Positions 24,821 to 36,861 of a stretch of DNA of 64,000 bases are shown here, one piece after another. This DNA is from Climacium dendroides. Taxonomy: Eukaryota > Streptophyta > Bryopsida > Hypnales > Climaciaceae. Made by a program: the position numbers and the translations under genes. The stretch is taken from the NCBI GenBank assembly GCA_950106755.1, contig OX467082.1:25420001-25484000 (forward strand). The letters are read 5' to 3'. Under the pieces are notes generated by a model, which was given only the letters and a program-made list of their open reading frames with translations, made no database searches and was not told the origin of the DNA. Positions within the stretch are counted from its first letter, which is position 1; each line of letters starts with the position of its first letter.

Positions 24821-26781
24821 CTACCCTAGATCAGCACTACATGAGATCCCCACTTGTTTCTGAACCTGAAGCTCGGCAATGAAGCTTTCCAAATTGTGAT
24901 CCACAGACCCGCCCTCGCGCACAGCCGCCACAGCCAACCTCTGCAGCTTGCGCACATTGTCCCTCACGCTGGTCCTTTCCCGCACGAAGCATCGCACGGC
25001 GTCGCCAATGCGCTCCTTCGTCACGAAGTCGTCCGTGACTTTGCACACTTCAATCCCGGCCTTCACGTCGTCCACAATGAATCTGGCACCAAGCACATTG
25101 ACTCAGGATTGATGCTCTTGTTCGCAATGGAAAGAGGGCTCCACCGCACCAAAGAATGAGCCATTTGGATACGGGATGCGAAAGTTGTGAAGGTTCAAAG
25201 TGATGGTGTTAAATTGCTACTTGAAGGGTTTAGGGTTTCGGTAGTCTGAGTGCTCCTGAATCGTCTTAATTGATGTGTACCGATTGTTTAAGAATTCAGG
25301 GTTGCATTTCTGGATATACGGCAGTATTACCTTAGAATTTGATTTTGGGGTGGAGATTGATCATTTACCTGGCGTTCATGGCTTGTTCCGCTTGAATCGG
25401 CCAAGCGAGCATGGCCACACCTCGGCAGATGCTCTCTAGTGCAGAGTTCCAGCCGCAATGCGTCAGAAATCCGCCCACGGCGTGGTGCGAGAGCACTTCG
25501 AGCTGCGGCGTCCAGGCCGTTTGCAGGAACCCCCGGTCTTTCGTGCGTTCTTGGAAGCCTTTGGGGAGGCTCAACGGTGCATTGTTCTCGGGGTTGCGCA
25601 GGACTAGCAAGAAGCGTTCACCGCTCGCTTCCAAGCCGAGCGTCAGCTCATGGATTTGCGGTAGCGACAGAACGGCAATGCTGCCGAAAGAGACGTAGAG
25701 AACTGAGGATTTAGGTTGTTTGTCCAACCACAGAAGACACGGATGCCTCTCGTCTGAACTGTTTAGAATTTGAGGTGCATCCCGAGTTTCGAAGTACGCC
25801 TTGGGCAGTAGGGGTCCAATGGGGAGAATGCTCATCCGACGACCGCTGCCATATGTGGTTTGGCGGAGAGCAGCGATGCAGGAAGGCTCCAGCTCGTCGT
25901 ACGTGTTGACGAGGACACCTGTGGCTTCGTGCATCTGCTCACTGTTGCGCGCGTAGAATTCGTAGAGGTACTCGTCCGGGTCTTGAACTGGTGATGGCAG
26001 CTCGGCTAATCGCGTTGGTGGCACGCCGGGGATGTCACACACGAGCTCCTCTCGCTTGGAGTGCTCGATCGGGAGGCGGCCCTGCTTGGCGAGCGCCGAT
26101 CTGTGCAGAAAAGTCGCTAATGCAGATGCAGGGGAAGCAAACAAGACGTACCTTGGGATGTTGAACTTGTTTGCAACAACCTGCACGGGCAGTTTTGCGT
26201 AAGGTCAGTAATATGCTTTGCAACTTTTCAATTACAATTTTCACGTAGTAGTTTGGATCAAAGTTTCCACTCAAGCCTCTCTAAAGTGGCATTCTACAAT
26301 ACATGCATTAGCGACTTGCCACACTTCAGTACCCTCGTCACACGTTCTAAGTATGTCAAAGTGAAAACGTTGGGAAGGCTAGAGAGGTATTAAGTGTATT
26401 TGCCTGTGCCCACCCTAAAAACATGTCACTGATGATGCACGCAGGAGGAGCATCAGGGTGTTCAGCAAAAATTTGCTCCATCAGAAGCGCAGCGTCTGGT
26501 ACGAGCTCATCCACATGCTGTGCAAAGGGTAAACAAGCTTCCCCTTCTTGTTGCGGCACGCCAAGAGGTACTATTCGCATGGTGCTGTCAAGGACATCGA
26601 GTGTCCTGAAATGCTCGATGTTCAGATGGTTGTAAGGGTTGACGAAGGTGACGACCACTCCCATGGAAAGGAGTCGTTTGGCGAAGTGGAGGAAAGGAAT
26701 GCTGTGACCTTTGGCAGGGTATGGCAACAACACTGCATGCAGCTGCTTTGGTTTAGCGCCTAACTCAAGCGCGATCGTCAT
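24821..26781 (-). CDS. Family 1 UDP-glycosyltransferase (UGT), three exons, 483 aa
   Basis: Transfers a sugar from UDP-sugar to a small molecule, cytosolic in this family; the acceptor cannot be told from sequence. Coding exons, read on the minus strand: 26781-26404, 26180-25369, 25082-24821; phases 0 and 2 agree and the total of 1452 bases gives 483 aa, a normal length. The N-terminal acceptor half has the catalytic His at about residue 26 (PYPAKGHS) and the partner Asp at about 119 (IISDMFLGW). The 44-residue PSPG donor-binding box spans residues 349-392, from WTPQLEVLSHH through THCGWNS to WPIQAEQ; it ends in Gln as most UDP-glucose users do, which is only suggestive. The first intron has a GC donor (CAG, then GCAAAT) and a normal AG acceptor. 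The gene is GC-rich against its surroundings and stands alone; it is convergent with PRT6. Confidence 0.93.
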
Positions 26782-29700
26782 CTTTTCTCAGTGGTTGGGA
26801 GACACAGAACTACTTACACATGTCAGGATGGAGGGAAGTATGCTGATCAGTCGCTACTTGCGAGCGCTCTGCAAATTTATCACTCTGAGTTCATCACTAG
26901 AGAAGTGTGTCACCAGATACAATACGTGGAAGGTGATCTAAGCATGCTGAAATATTAGACGTAAGGGTAGTGTCCTATGCCAGCTGCGATGCTAGTTTCA
27001 TGGTCATCAAATGAAAACCGCTGCAGAAAGCAACCAAAAGCTAGGAGAGTGACCCTTGCACTGAGATTGAGGCAGCAGCATGCGCATGAATTTAAACACG
27101 CTACCGAAAGGTACCAATAGATTGAAGCATGACCCTTGCACATTGACTGCGGCAGCTACTACTGTAGAAACTTCTTCAATAACCGCAAGGAGAGGATAGC
27201 ATTCTTCGTTGATTGCAGGGGCTCCACAATACGTCGTGTTCGTTGTTACCGAGTCGTACTATTCATGGTCCTACCAGATTTCAAACAGCAGCTCTGATAG
27301 ACGTTTACATGATGACCCCTAAATCAACATTGACAGGATGTTGGACGGCTAGATACGAACTGCAGTATGTCGGGGTGGGGTTCAAAGTTTGTTGACATTT
27401 CAGCTCTATAGGCATAGTACATATGCACTTAGTGATGGCATTGTAATGCTATGTTCCTGTAGTCTACCCAGATACATATGAAAGATTAGTGTACTTTTTT
27501 TCACGCAGGAAGTGTGAGCGATACCCCTGAGGTAGGTGGAGCTACAGAGGACAACGAGGATGGTCTTGCCGGTTGAGTACGGTCTGCTAACTCCCACCTA
27601 TCCCCATTGCAGCAACTCGAATTATTTGCAGTTGTCCGAAACGTATGGAAATGTAGCAACAGCTCTCGTGTATTGCTGTATATTTACTCTTGAAGCCATT
27701 GAGTATTTTGTAGGTATCGTGTTTCAAATCGTGATGATTATATATACCTGGTAAATATGTTTTGTGCATTGTGCAATTTTAGCAGCCATGATGATGAATT
27801 TAGTTACAAATTCTTGAAATTCTTGAAGGAAAAGGTTGTTGGAAAGTATTATTGTAGTTGTATCTTGCACAGCTTCATGAAAAGATATCCAGAGGATATT
27901 TAATGCAATTTATCCAAAGCCCTTTGCATTACCATAATGAACCCAATTGTTAGCAAAAATGGTTTAGAATTTCACATTGGTGTTTCCCTTTTGGCCTCCC
28001 TTCTACCCACCTTTCTATTATGTTGTGTCCATTTTGTTTAGAATTAGGAGTTGGGATTCCAAAGGGGATAATTTTAAATATAAATTGTAGCACTCAACAT
28101 TCTTGTAGAGTCTTAGAGGGTCCCTTTTGTGTGAGGGATTTAACCATATCAAGATTTTTTGAATCTTATATAAGTAAATTTGTTCATCATAATGTGAATG
28201 AGGATGCCTAACTCTCTTGCCTAATTTGAGGATGGAGATAGCAACAACAATCTTTGACCTTTAAGAATGCCAACATCCACTAAGTGGATTATGAAAGTTT
28301 TTAAGAGGATATTGTAGGAACTATTCATGGTGTACATCTAAATAATTATATTAAAAGAGAGATTTTCTTTAGCAATGTAAGTAGCTAGGTGACCACAATT
28401 CGTGAGTTTTGTGCAGGATTTTGAATTTCTACATGTTAGGATTGGAAATAAAGAAAAAATTGCGAAAATGAAGATCTTATGCCTAAATTTTTTCAACATA
28501 CAGTTTGTATTGCCAAAGATATACATTTCTTCCTTCTACCACATTCTTTAATGGCTTCATTTCTCTTTAAATGTAGAGTCAAAATTGAACAATCAAATGC
28601 CTTGCATTGGACAATTCACCATTTATAAAGTTTATTATGGACTATTTCAAAAAAAGTAGCCTATGGTGGAGCATAAACAAGGGCACCATAGAACTTGATT
28701 GCCCAGCCCTATATAACCATTTCTAATAATGGTAGAAGAATCCAATCCCAACAATGCAATATTTTGATAACCTAAAATCTCAAGGATGTGGACTACCTAA
28801 ACATGAAGTTGATTTAACCCTAGAAAGATGTTGCAACCAAGAAGTGAAAAATAGATGACTTTCCAAATCATTGTAGAAATGAAGAAATGCACCTATTGAT
28901 TTGAGTGACTACCTTAGACATAGGTTGGCATTTTCTTGGGGTTGAGATCATGAGTAATAAAAACTTCATACCCCCATGACTTTTGCAAGGAAATCTCAAA
29001 AAACACGTAATATCCAAAATAATAAATATTTGGATGTATTGAAATCTCTTTCAATTATCAAAACATATTACCCCCTAAATGCCCGAGGCACCCAAATCTG
29101 GTGTTTGCAAAACTTTGAAGTTAAATAAACCCTAACCAAGTTGCTATTTTTAGTAGTTTATATTTTTGGAAAGTTCTTCTTGAAGTCTAATTTTAGCATC
29201 AAAATCCGATCTTGAAAATAAATGATAGCGAATTTTCTATTCATGGTTTTGTGCAAGGGTACCAAGTGCAATCTTGACTTCCCATAGTGTTGAGAGCTCT
29301 TGAAAATGAGCCTCAAACACACTAGATCTTGGAGAAAAAATCACATTCAAAATTCATTTAAAAAAATTATAGAGTAGATTTTAAGAAGCCATAAATTGAT
29401 TGGGGTTATACATGTTAGGCCCTTTTCACCTCGTATTTTTTTAGTCACCAACTTTTCAGATTTGACATGCAAGAAAGATAGTTGAAAGATTTTCATAGTT
29501 TTAACACCCTCATGGTCAAACATTATAATCTTTCACTCCATAAGTGATATTGTTGTGTTTTTTCTTTTCCTATGAGATCTCTAACATCTCTAGTTTTGAA
29601 TTTGTAAGGTTACGAATCCAAAAAAATTGATGCAACTTATCAAAATATTGGCATTGTAAACGTTCAATTTACAGCACATTCCAAGAAGCTCAAAACAGGC

Positions 29701-29838
29701 CCTGGGTAAAGAAATAAATTGGTCAGTCAATCTTTACATTCTCCTACCAACCAAATGCAAATCAATGCAAAGGCCAGTCTGGTCGAAGCCATGGATCCAG
29801 GAACAATATCCATATCCAGAATAGACGAACCCCATTCC
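26782..29838. other. Intergenic region, no gene recognised
   Basis: The first 1 kb has mixed composition and probably includes the UGT promoter. From about 27750 it is AT-rich with only short open frames. I saw no domain, RNA gene or clear inverted-repeat element. Confidence 0.55.
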
Positions 29839-30530
29839 AGACGAAAAAATGTCATCCGAAAGATGAATTCCGTCCAAAATAACCAAAATATCTGAAATCT
29901 ACATCCAAATGAGATGAACGTGAGAGACTTAGATAAATGAAATATACCGAAGACAAAGTCAAACGAAACTGAAATGGATGAAAATCGTCATCCCAGAGAA
30001 GCCGGAGTATGGCAGCTTGTGCCAAGCACGAATGTAGGATGAATGCAATCCGAAGCGGATGAATATAGTGGATGAATAAGTCGAACTGAAGTAAGTCTTC
30101 GAAACTGAAAAGGATGAAAATCGTCATTCCAGAGGAGCCTGCCTGAGAAGAGCACAGCTCGAATACGATGAATGTCGTCCAAAATGGATGACTGTAGAGG
30201 ATGAACGCAGTTCAAAGGGCCTGAGACGAACTTTCGGAACCCAGGAGGATGAAAAAGCGTTTTCTTGGAGGAGCCCGACTGGATGTGGCTGGTGCCTAGC
30301 ACGAATACGATGAATGTCATCTGAGTTGGATGAATATTGAGAACGAATGAGGTTGATGAATGTACCGACTCGTTTCTACCCGAGAGGGATGAGAATCGTC
30401 ATCTCCTCGCGCAGAGGGGCCCGTGCCAGAGTTGCTGGGTTGTGGCAAGCACGCCCCAGTGCCCCAGTACCCAATCGCCATCGCCAGCAATCTCATCCCG
30501 TCGCCCATTGGCCGCGGACCGATCCCAACA
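29839..30530. repeat. Decayed tandem array, about 137-bp period, upstream of CP26
   Basis: A GGATGAAAATCGTCAT-like anchor recurs at about 29839 (degenerate), 29976, 30112, 30247 (degenerate) and 30387, spacings of 137, 136, 135 and 140 bases. After each anchor comes CCAGAGGAGCC or a variant, then GCCAAGCACGAAT or a variant, then repeated GGATGAAT motifs. The array ends roughly 160-200 bases before the CP26 start codon, so it occupies the distal promoter. Confidence 0.7.
30502..30515 (+). promoter_or_regulatory. CCAAT-type 14-mer shared with psbX promoter
   Basis: CGCCCATTGGCCGC lies 177-190 bases before the CP26 ATG. The same 14 bases occur at 59389-59402, 211-224 bases before the psbX ATG. 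ATTGG is the inverted CCAAT box bound by NF-Y. Function is inferred from position and recurrence only. Confidence 0.5.
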
Positions 30531-30691
30531 GCCTCCAAATCATGGCTCCGAAACACCACCTCATCCACAAGCTTGGACCCACTTCTCATTTAGCTCCATC
30601 TTGCTGCAATTCTTCTCGCAACGCCACAGACACAGTTTCTTCCCCACTCTCTCCCTGATTTGCAAACCTTTTGGAGAGTCTTGTTGCAGAG

Positions 30692-32415
30692 ATGGCGGCC
30701 TGCGGGGTTGCAGCCAAGACGGAGTTTCTGGGACAAGGCTTGGCCGGAGCAGTCGCCCCGAGCTCCAGCAATGTAAGGACGAACGCAGTCAAGGTCGTGT
30801 CGGTGTTGAAGAAGGCCAAGAAGGCCGCTGCACCCGCCAAGAAGGCCGCCGCACCCGCCAAGAAGGCCGCGCAGAGGGCGATCAAGCAGGTCAATGTGGC
30901 ATCTAACGAAGAGCTCTCCAAGTGGTATGGTGAGTAGGGGATCCGATTGGACATGGCTTCTTCTTCTTCTTCCTCTTCTTCCTGGTTTTGGATTTCATGG
31001 TGACATGGTTTAGTGATTTCAAGGCATTGTCAGCTATTCCGGTGGTAATTTATTTGGACTGTGTTGTATTATTTAGTTTTGGACTTGTTTCTATTCTGTT
31101 TCGAGATTTTGTGTCCGGGATTTTAGTGTTTTCAAGCATTGTCCACTATTCCAGAGTAGGTTTAGTTATCTCGGACTTCGTTCTGTTATTTAGTTTCGGG
31201 ATTTTCTGTGTCTTCTTTTCGAGATTATTTGTGTTGGGGAGTTTAGCTTGTTAGATGGAATTGGAAAAGGCTGGAAGAAGAGTTTGAATTGAGAGACGCT
31301 GAGCCGGGAAGCTTCGTCGTTATTCGAAGCTGAGGTATTGTTGTATTCTCTGGTGTCAATGCAGGTCCCGATAGAAGGATCTACTTGCCTGAGGGTCTGC
31401 TCGACAAGTCAGAGATTCCAGCGTACTTGACGGGTGAAGTTCCCGGAGAGTGAGTATCTTCGAATTTCGGTGCCGGGTTATATGAATTGATGTTTTTTTT
31501 ATGTTCAAGCGAATTTGTATACGATTCTGGTAGGGATTTCTTATGCATTGGCGTGTTGTAGTTATGGGTATGACCCCTTCGGTCTGTCCAAGAAGCCCGA
31601 GGATTTCGACAAGTACCAAGCTTATGAACTCATTCACGGTCGCTGGGCCATGCTCGGAGCTGCCGGATTCATTCTTCCTGAGGCCTTCAACAAGTACGGT
31701 GCCGTCTGCGGTCCCGAGGCAGTCTGGTGGAAGGTATGCCACAATTCTGTTGCTTTCTCATTGTATGCGTGATCATCTCGATTAATCAGACCACATGATT
31801 CTGTATGCATTATGATCTTACATGTTCAAACCATATGAAAAGGATTTACGCATGATATGGCACAGAACTTTATCATCGTTTTACAGAATCTAATAAATGG
31901 CTGCACTCTGCCCTGCAGACCGGTGCTCTGTTGTTGGACGGTGACACGCTGCAGTACTTCGGTGCCACTGTCCCAGTCAACCTAGCGTTTGCCGTTATTT
32001 CCGAAATCATCCTCGTTGGAGGAGCTGAGTACTACAGATCTACCAACAAGTCTCCCTTGGGATCGGTATGTTCATTCGGACTTTGGGGTTGTACGCATTT
32101 ACTTCATGGGGGGTTAAGAATGTATCTGAGATATGGGAGGAGTTTGTGGGATTGCAGGACTTGGACAGGCTTCATCCCGGTGGTGCATTCGACCCCTTGG
32201 ATTTGGCCAAGGACCCAGACCAGTTCGCCCTGCTCAAGGTGAAGGAGATTAAGAACGGAAGGCTGGCTATGTTCTCGATGCTTGGTTTCTTCATCCAGGC
32301 CTACGTCACTGGCGAAGGACCGGTCGAGAACTTGTCTGCTCACTTGAGCGACCCCTTTGGCAACAACATTCTGACTGTCTTGGGCGGAGCTGCTGAGCGT
32401 ATCCCAAGCCTGTAG
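30692..32415 (+). CDS. LHCB5: CP26, minor antenna protein of photosystem II (Lhcb5), five exons, 299 aa
   Basis: Chlorophyll a/b protein linking LHCII trimers to the photosystem II core in the thylakoid membrane. Exons 30692-30929, 31365-31449, 31562-31733, 31919-32065, 32158-32415; phases agree. After a chloroplast transit peptide comes a Lys/Ala/Pro-rich stretch (residues 40-65) with three near-identical 7-residue units, then [15 protein letters not shown]. The first LHC helix has [11 protein letters not shown] (Glu130 and Arg135, the inter-helix ion pair and chlorophyll ligand set), the third has [14 protein letters not shown] (Glu244, Asn247, Arg249). The C-terminus [19 protein letters not shown] is the CP26 signature and separates it from Lhcb4 and the major Lhcb proteins. 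The start ATG is the first in frame with a plausible transit peptide. Intron 1 begins with a CTT-rich run. Confidence 0.95.
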
Positions 32416-33903
32416 GCTGCGTATCTGCCGACAATTTCATAGTTGTTAAGACTGTTTTGAATGTATTTCACTCCTTTTGATATATTATACAACATGTTGC
32501 CATTGAGTTTCAAACATCTTGCATGACTTTTGCAGCTTCTTATCCTCTCCTTGACTTTGTCATTGAACTGTGATGTGCGCTCCTTTAGACATCCTCGCTG
32601 TATTCTGCTTGAGAATACTCCAGGGCGGTTTTTACTGTGAGTGGTGTCCAGTGCAGCTTAGTCATCTTGATTAGGACAATGTGGATTAACAAATGGTTAG
32701 GACTCTTCAAATTAGGTTAAAATTGACGAGATTAAAAGGCTTTTTCTCATTCAACGCTAGTTGCAACATGGTTTGCGTACGCAGCTTTAAGATCCACACC
32801 TGGTCTAACTTATCATTTCAAGACAAGTTAGATCAAGTGGGGGTCCTAAAGCTTTGTCTACGCGGACCATATTTCTACTAGTGCAATGTTATGAATTGCT
32901 GGTGAATATTGCTTCTACTTCTTTCTGCATATTGGAAGGTCAAGACTACTCTTGGAAATCTTGCAGGTACAGTATCACTCAACAACGGCAAAACTGACCG
33001 TTTGCAACAATGGAAAAGGATATAACCTATTTTACCAACGTTCATGCAATTAACAGCAAGCCCTGAAAACTAATTAATTATCCAACACGGTAACATCGAT
33101 TTTCGATGGACACTACCGGTGAGTGCTCTACGACCTCCCAATTTGAAAGTGCACAGAAAAAGCATGCAGGGTAATGAAATTTAATCTCAGCAGATTTGAC
33201 TTTAATATCCAAACATATCTCCACAGCAATAGTTCTCTCTTTGAGAAATTGAATTGAACATCACCCCTTGCATCATAACTAGACAGGTACACCATGTCAG
33301 ACACACGCAAAGATGACATGAAGATAGTTCCAATATTTCGACGATGTAACATGATACAAACGCATGCACAGCATAGATACAATTTGAGGATATTCCGATA
33401 ATAGTTCTATTACAAATTCTTCAACAAAAGTGTGAAGCGATTACAGGTTCATGACAAAAAAAGTACTCAAAACGGTTCGAAGCAAACTAATAATGTCGAC
33501 ACCCTACAAAACGTGCACCTCACGCGCACTATCAGCGACCGGATCTCAAAGTTCACGGAGATGGGCTGCTGCGAGACAGAAAAGATCCACTCCGGGAAGC
33601 AACTGTCAACTGACCTAAAACGCTCTGCACCTTCTCACGGGCGGCAGGAGATTACTTTAGACTCGAGTATAAGATTACTACAAATTACTGCTAAAGGGAG
33701 GCCTGCGAGAGAATCGAAATCCATCGGCACGTCCTATCTTACAATGCATCACATGCAAGCCTTGAATGAATGCCGCAGCATTCTCTCACGGATGGGCTGA
33801 CAATGTGTCACAGGCCACTATCCGTTGCAGCAACAGCAACCCCTACTACACCGAGATCGCGATGGAGAAACCAAAAAAGATGATGCTTGAATCCTTGCCT
33901 CAT
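32416..33903. other. CP26 3' flank and SAUR 3' flank, no other gene
   Basis: Convergent gene ends face each other here. A 122-codon plus-strand frame at 33432-33800 has no recognisable features and lies antisense to the probable SAUR 3' untranslated region. Nothing else was seen. Confidence 0.5.
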
Positions 33904-34434
33904 TCAGTACTTGTAGAAGTCGAGAAGCTCATCGCCTTCCAATTGCTTCGCCTCGGGATCGTTAGTTTCGATGAGCCACAAGAGATGCTCGAACAAAACG
34001 ACCTCACACTTGATTGTTAGCCCATCGGGATGCTGCCGATCCGTCGCCTCGGGGGTCACATTGGCCACATCGGGGTTGGCATTCTCGTACTCGCCGCTTG
34101 ATTTCTCAATGAGGCCGCGCACGAGCGTGTTGTTGAGGTAATGCGCGTCAATGACAAAGCGGCGCCGCTCGCGCCCGACGTACACGGCGAGGTGGCCCGC
34201 GGGGATATCTTCCGCCGTTGTTGCAGACGAATTCTCCGACTGGCTGGAGGATTCTCCCATGTCGTCGTCGTGGTGCTGCACTTGCTGGTTAGCATCCACA
34301 TTCCAGGTCGACGATTTCGTCTTGCGCAGCTTGCCGTCGCTCACGGGCTCATACGCGGGACCTGTGTGCTTGAAGCTCTGCCACTTGCGTAGAAGCTCCT
34401 TGATCTTGCTCTTGCTGCGCACCAGCGTCGACAT
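33904..34434 (-). CDS. SAUR-like auxin-responsive protein, single exon, 176 aa
   Basis: Small auxin-up RNA family member; angiosperm SAURs inhibit PP2C.D phosphatases to activate plasma-membrane H+-ATPase and cell expansion. The SAUR domain spans about residues 75-155: IPAGHLAVYVGRERRRFVI, then YLNNTLVRGLIEKS and, after an insertion, GLTIKCEVVLFEHLLWLI. A basic N-terminus (LVRSKSKIKELLRKW) precedes a Ser/Asp-rich linker, as in longer SAURs. It is intronless, as usual for the family. The frame stays open 98 codons upstream, but MSTLVRSK is the natural start because it precedes the basic N-terminus directly and the upstream part looks like leader. The upstream DNA is GC-rich to about 35200 and part of it was copied into the tandem units beyond. 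Confidence 0.9.
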   Translation of the reverse strand: MSTLVRSKSKIKELLRKWQSFKHTGPAYEPVSDGKLRKTKSSTWNVDANQQVQHHDDDMGESSSQSENSSATTAEDIPAGHLAVYVGRERRRFVIDAHYLNNTLVRGLIEKSSGEYENANPDVANVTPEATDRQHPDGLTIKCEVVLFEHLLWLIETNDPEAKQLEGDELLDFYKY

Positions 34435-35215
34435 TGTGGGATGCAGATCCGAAAATCCACAACACAAGCACGTCGAAATGAGGATAAGTTCACAGGAGCG
34501 AGCGCTCAGAAGCTGTGGGTTGCGGTGGAAGATGGGTTGCAAAGGAAAGGGGGGGGGGAAGCCCGAAACGGAAGCCGAAGAGCAATGAGCGGCGACAAAC
34601 ACGGCAACTGCACCGGTGTAATTTCTTTCTAATTTTAAGACTCTGATATTTTGCTCGATCTGCAGTTGCTCAGGCAGGCTGGAGTTGAGGGATGGGAGTG
34701 ATTTGTGCGGGGAATGTAAAAAACCCACCTAATTCGTAAATCTCTTGGAGTGTGGTGGCTCCCCATGTTGGCGATATCGGCGGATTCTGCGTTGAATCCC
34801 CACTGAATCTCGAATTTCGCGGTTCTTTTGGGGGCACGCGTTGAACTTTTTTTCAGCATTGAAGACGGGGGCACACGGCATTGCAATCCAAGGGTCGGGG
34901 ATCCATTTCCTTCATTTCCTTCTCCACCCTGTTGCCGAAAAAAAATGCAGATTGCGGGAAGATGGGGTTTTTTGGGGCTGTCGTCGAGTCTCGGGAGTCG
35001 CGATGAGGCCTCGCGGAATTCAATTTCGAAATGTAGTGGGAGACTGTGAGTGTTTGCTGCCGTCGCGACCAGAAATTGGCCATCGTTTGAGAATTCGCCG
35101 AACAAAGCGTTTGGAGTTCGAGAAAACTGGAACTCGAGCTTGCGAACATGGCGCAGTGAAGGTGCAGTCGGACGCATGCATGTAAATTTGTACTACAAGT
35201 AATACCGCAGGGCGG
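34435..35215 (-). promoter_or_regulatory. SAUR upstream region (GC-rich), partly triplicated
   Basis: GC-rich DNA continuing upstream of the SAUR. Bases from about 34940 to 35215 recur at about 36862-37117 and 39779-40042 with point changes and small deletions. No convincing gene: the 180- and 124-codon minus-strand frames do not match any family and are disrupted differently in each copy. Confidence 0.5.
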
Positions 35216-36861
35216 AACTAGTGTCACCTACCAAATTAGTGTCACTATGAAACTATAATATTCTAGTTTTGAAGAGATTGATAAAATATAGTAATTTTTT
35301 TTTACCTATAGTGTCGCATGCAATTAATAGGACATATTAATGTCGTGAATTTATTGAAGACAGAAAATTGACTACCACCTATTTTTTCAATTCATTGAAT
35401 TTAAATTTTTATTGGTGGTTTTTGTTACTTCACTTTTGAAATAGAAGGGAGGTTAGATGGCAAGTTAGACCTATCTAGTGCATTTTTCATGCTAACTTCT
35501 TCATCTTCCACTTTTCATTTTTTTTGCACTAGTTTGGATGCAAATTTGTTGTAGATTGTGTGCAATCATGCCTCATTTTCATTCCCTAAGAATGTATAAG
35601 TTGAATAAAAATCTAATTTAAATTTAGAACTTGAAGGGAAAAAAAGGCCCAAATGGAAGGTCATGACTTCAAAGATAACTCTAAGAATTCTAAATTTTCA
35701 AGGTTCTCATTTGTATTCAAACTTTCAAGCCAATACTAACGCCTTTGTAATTCATGGTTGCTAACAAGAAAGTGGTTGTGTGCTTGTGAGAATAAAAAAA
35801 ATTCTTTTGAGTCTAACATCCTTTATCGCATAGATTTTGCAATCATCATGGATTATTGTCAACAATACGAGCTACAAAATAAAATCATAAAGAACCAAAC
35901 TATTATGATCAGTTTGCAAAAGCCTTTTAAACTATTAGTATTCATAAAGCAGATGGCATAGACAATCGTAGATATTGATTGTTTTAAACTAAAATCCCTT
36001 AGAGATATTGATATTCTTAATGTTTTAGAGTTTTTAGATGGATCAGCATCAAAGAATGGGGAATCGTCAGATATGCCTATTAGCGAGGATTCATCAATCG
36101 AGTCTACTATGACTGAAGTTTGTGAGATTAATATATCTCATGAGTCTAATTGTTATGCATTGTTTTTATATATAAATGGATTTGTGTATTTTACAATTAT
36201 TTGTTGCCATGTGCAAATTTTTGAACTATTATTTAATTGATTAATTGGAAATGGATCACATTTAGGTGTTGCATGCAAGACTTTTATAAAAGAATTGCAT
36301 TGCCTCAAATCCCCAAAACCATTGTCATAGGTCCTTCATTCAAAAAAATTTGAAATTTTTTTTCATGCTCTCAAGCGCACATGTTGGCAACTTTGTACAT
36401 AAATTTATACTTGTACTTAGTTTTTTTAATATATAAAATTAACTATCAAGAGTGTTGGCAATTAGGTATATTTTACAACTTCATTTAATATTTATAGTGT
36501 AATGAAGTTTATTTAAAGAAGTTGTGAGATGAAATATCTTGTTGGATTTAAACCAACTTTGACAAACGAGATCATGAAAGTGGTAAAGCTAAAGGGGCTG
36601 AATTTTTAAGAGGAGGTAGAGTTGCCAATTAGCTTTCCAAAAAGCTAAAGTTTACTAAAATTGGAATAAAGACAAAGATGGAGTAGTTATTTTAGCATGA
36701 AAAAAAGGGTCAACTACCCTCTTGATTTTGAGTTGAATTTGTTGACAAATGGAGAATAGCATTTAAAAAATTGGTAAAGATAGTGCAAATTGATTCAAAT
36801 AAGTCGGTCATAGCAATGGTTTATTATTGATGGATAAACACATGTATTTAGGATAAAAAAT
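34940..36861. repeat. Tandem unit 1 (1.9 kb) of the triplicated block
   Basis: First of three head-to-tail units. It starts in the SAUR upstream region (TGCAGATTG.GGGAAGATGGG) and runs through ACTAGTGTCACCTACCAAAT to ATAAACACATGTATTTAGG. Relative to unit 2 it lacks about 1.0 kb between positions equivalent to 38424 and 39460; the joint lies at about 36555, where AAACCAA meets CTTTGACAAACGAG. The segment 35820-36290 is nearly identical to 40822-41280 of unit 3. Confidence 0.8.
35758..36240 (+). pseudogene. Decayed reading frame carried by the repeat units
   Basis: An open frame from 35758 continues past a single in-frame TAG (after KPFKLLVFIKQMA) for about 90 more codons with a Ser/Asp/Glu-rich segment (LEFLDGSASKNGESSDMP). 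Equivalent segments in unit 2 (about 37620-38090) and unit 3 (about 40760-41230) carry further changes. It resembles no family I recognise; it may be chance or the remains of an element-borne gene. Confidence 0.25.

Noticed and set aside
33432..33800. 122-codon plus-strand frame
   Set aside because: Antisense to the probable SAUR 3' untranslated region, no recognisable motif.
34435..34728. 98-codon N-terminal extension of the SAUR frame
   Set aside because: SAUR proteins start just before the basic segment. The extension has no family similarity and reads like open leader sequence.
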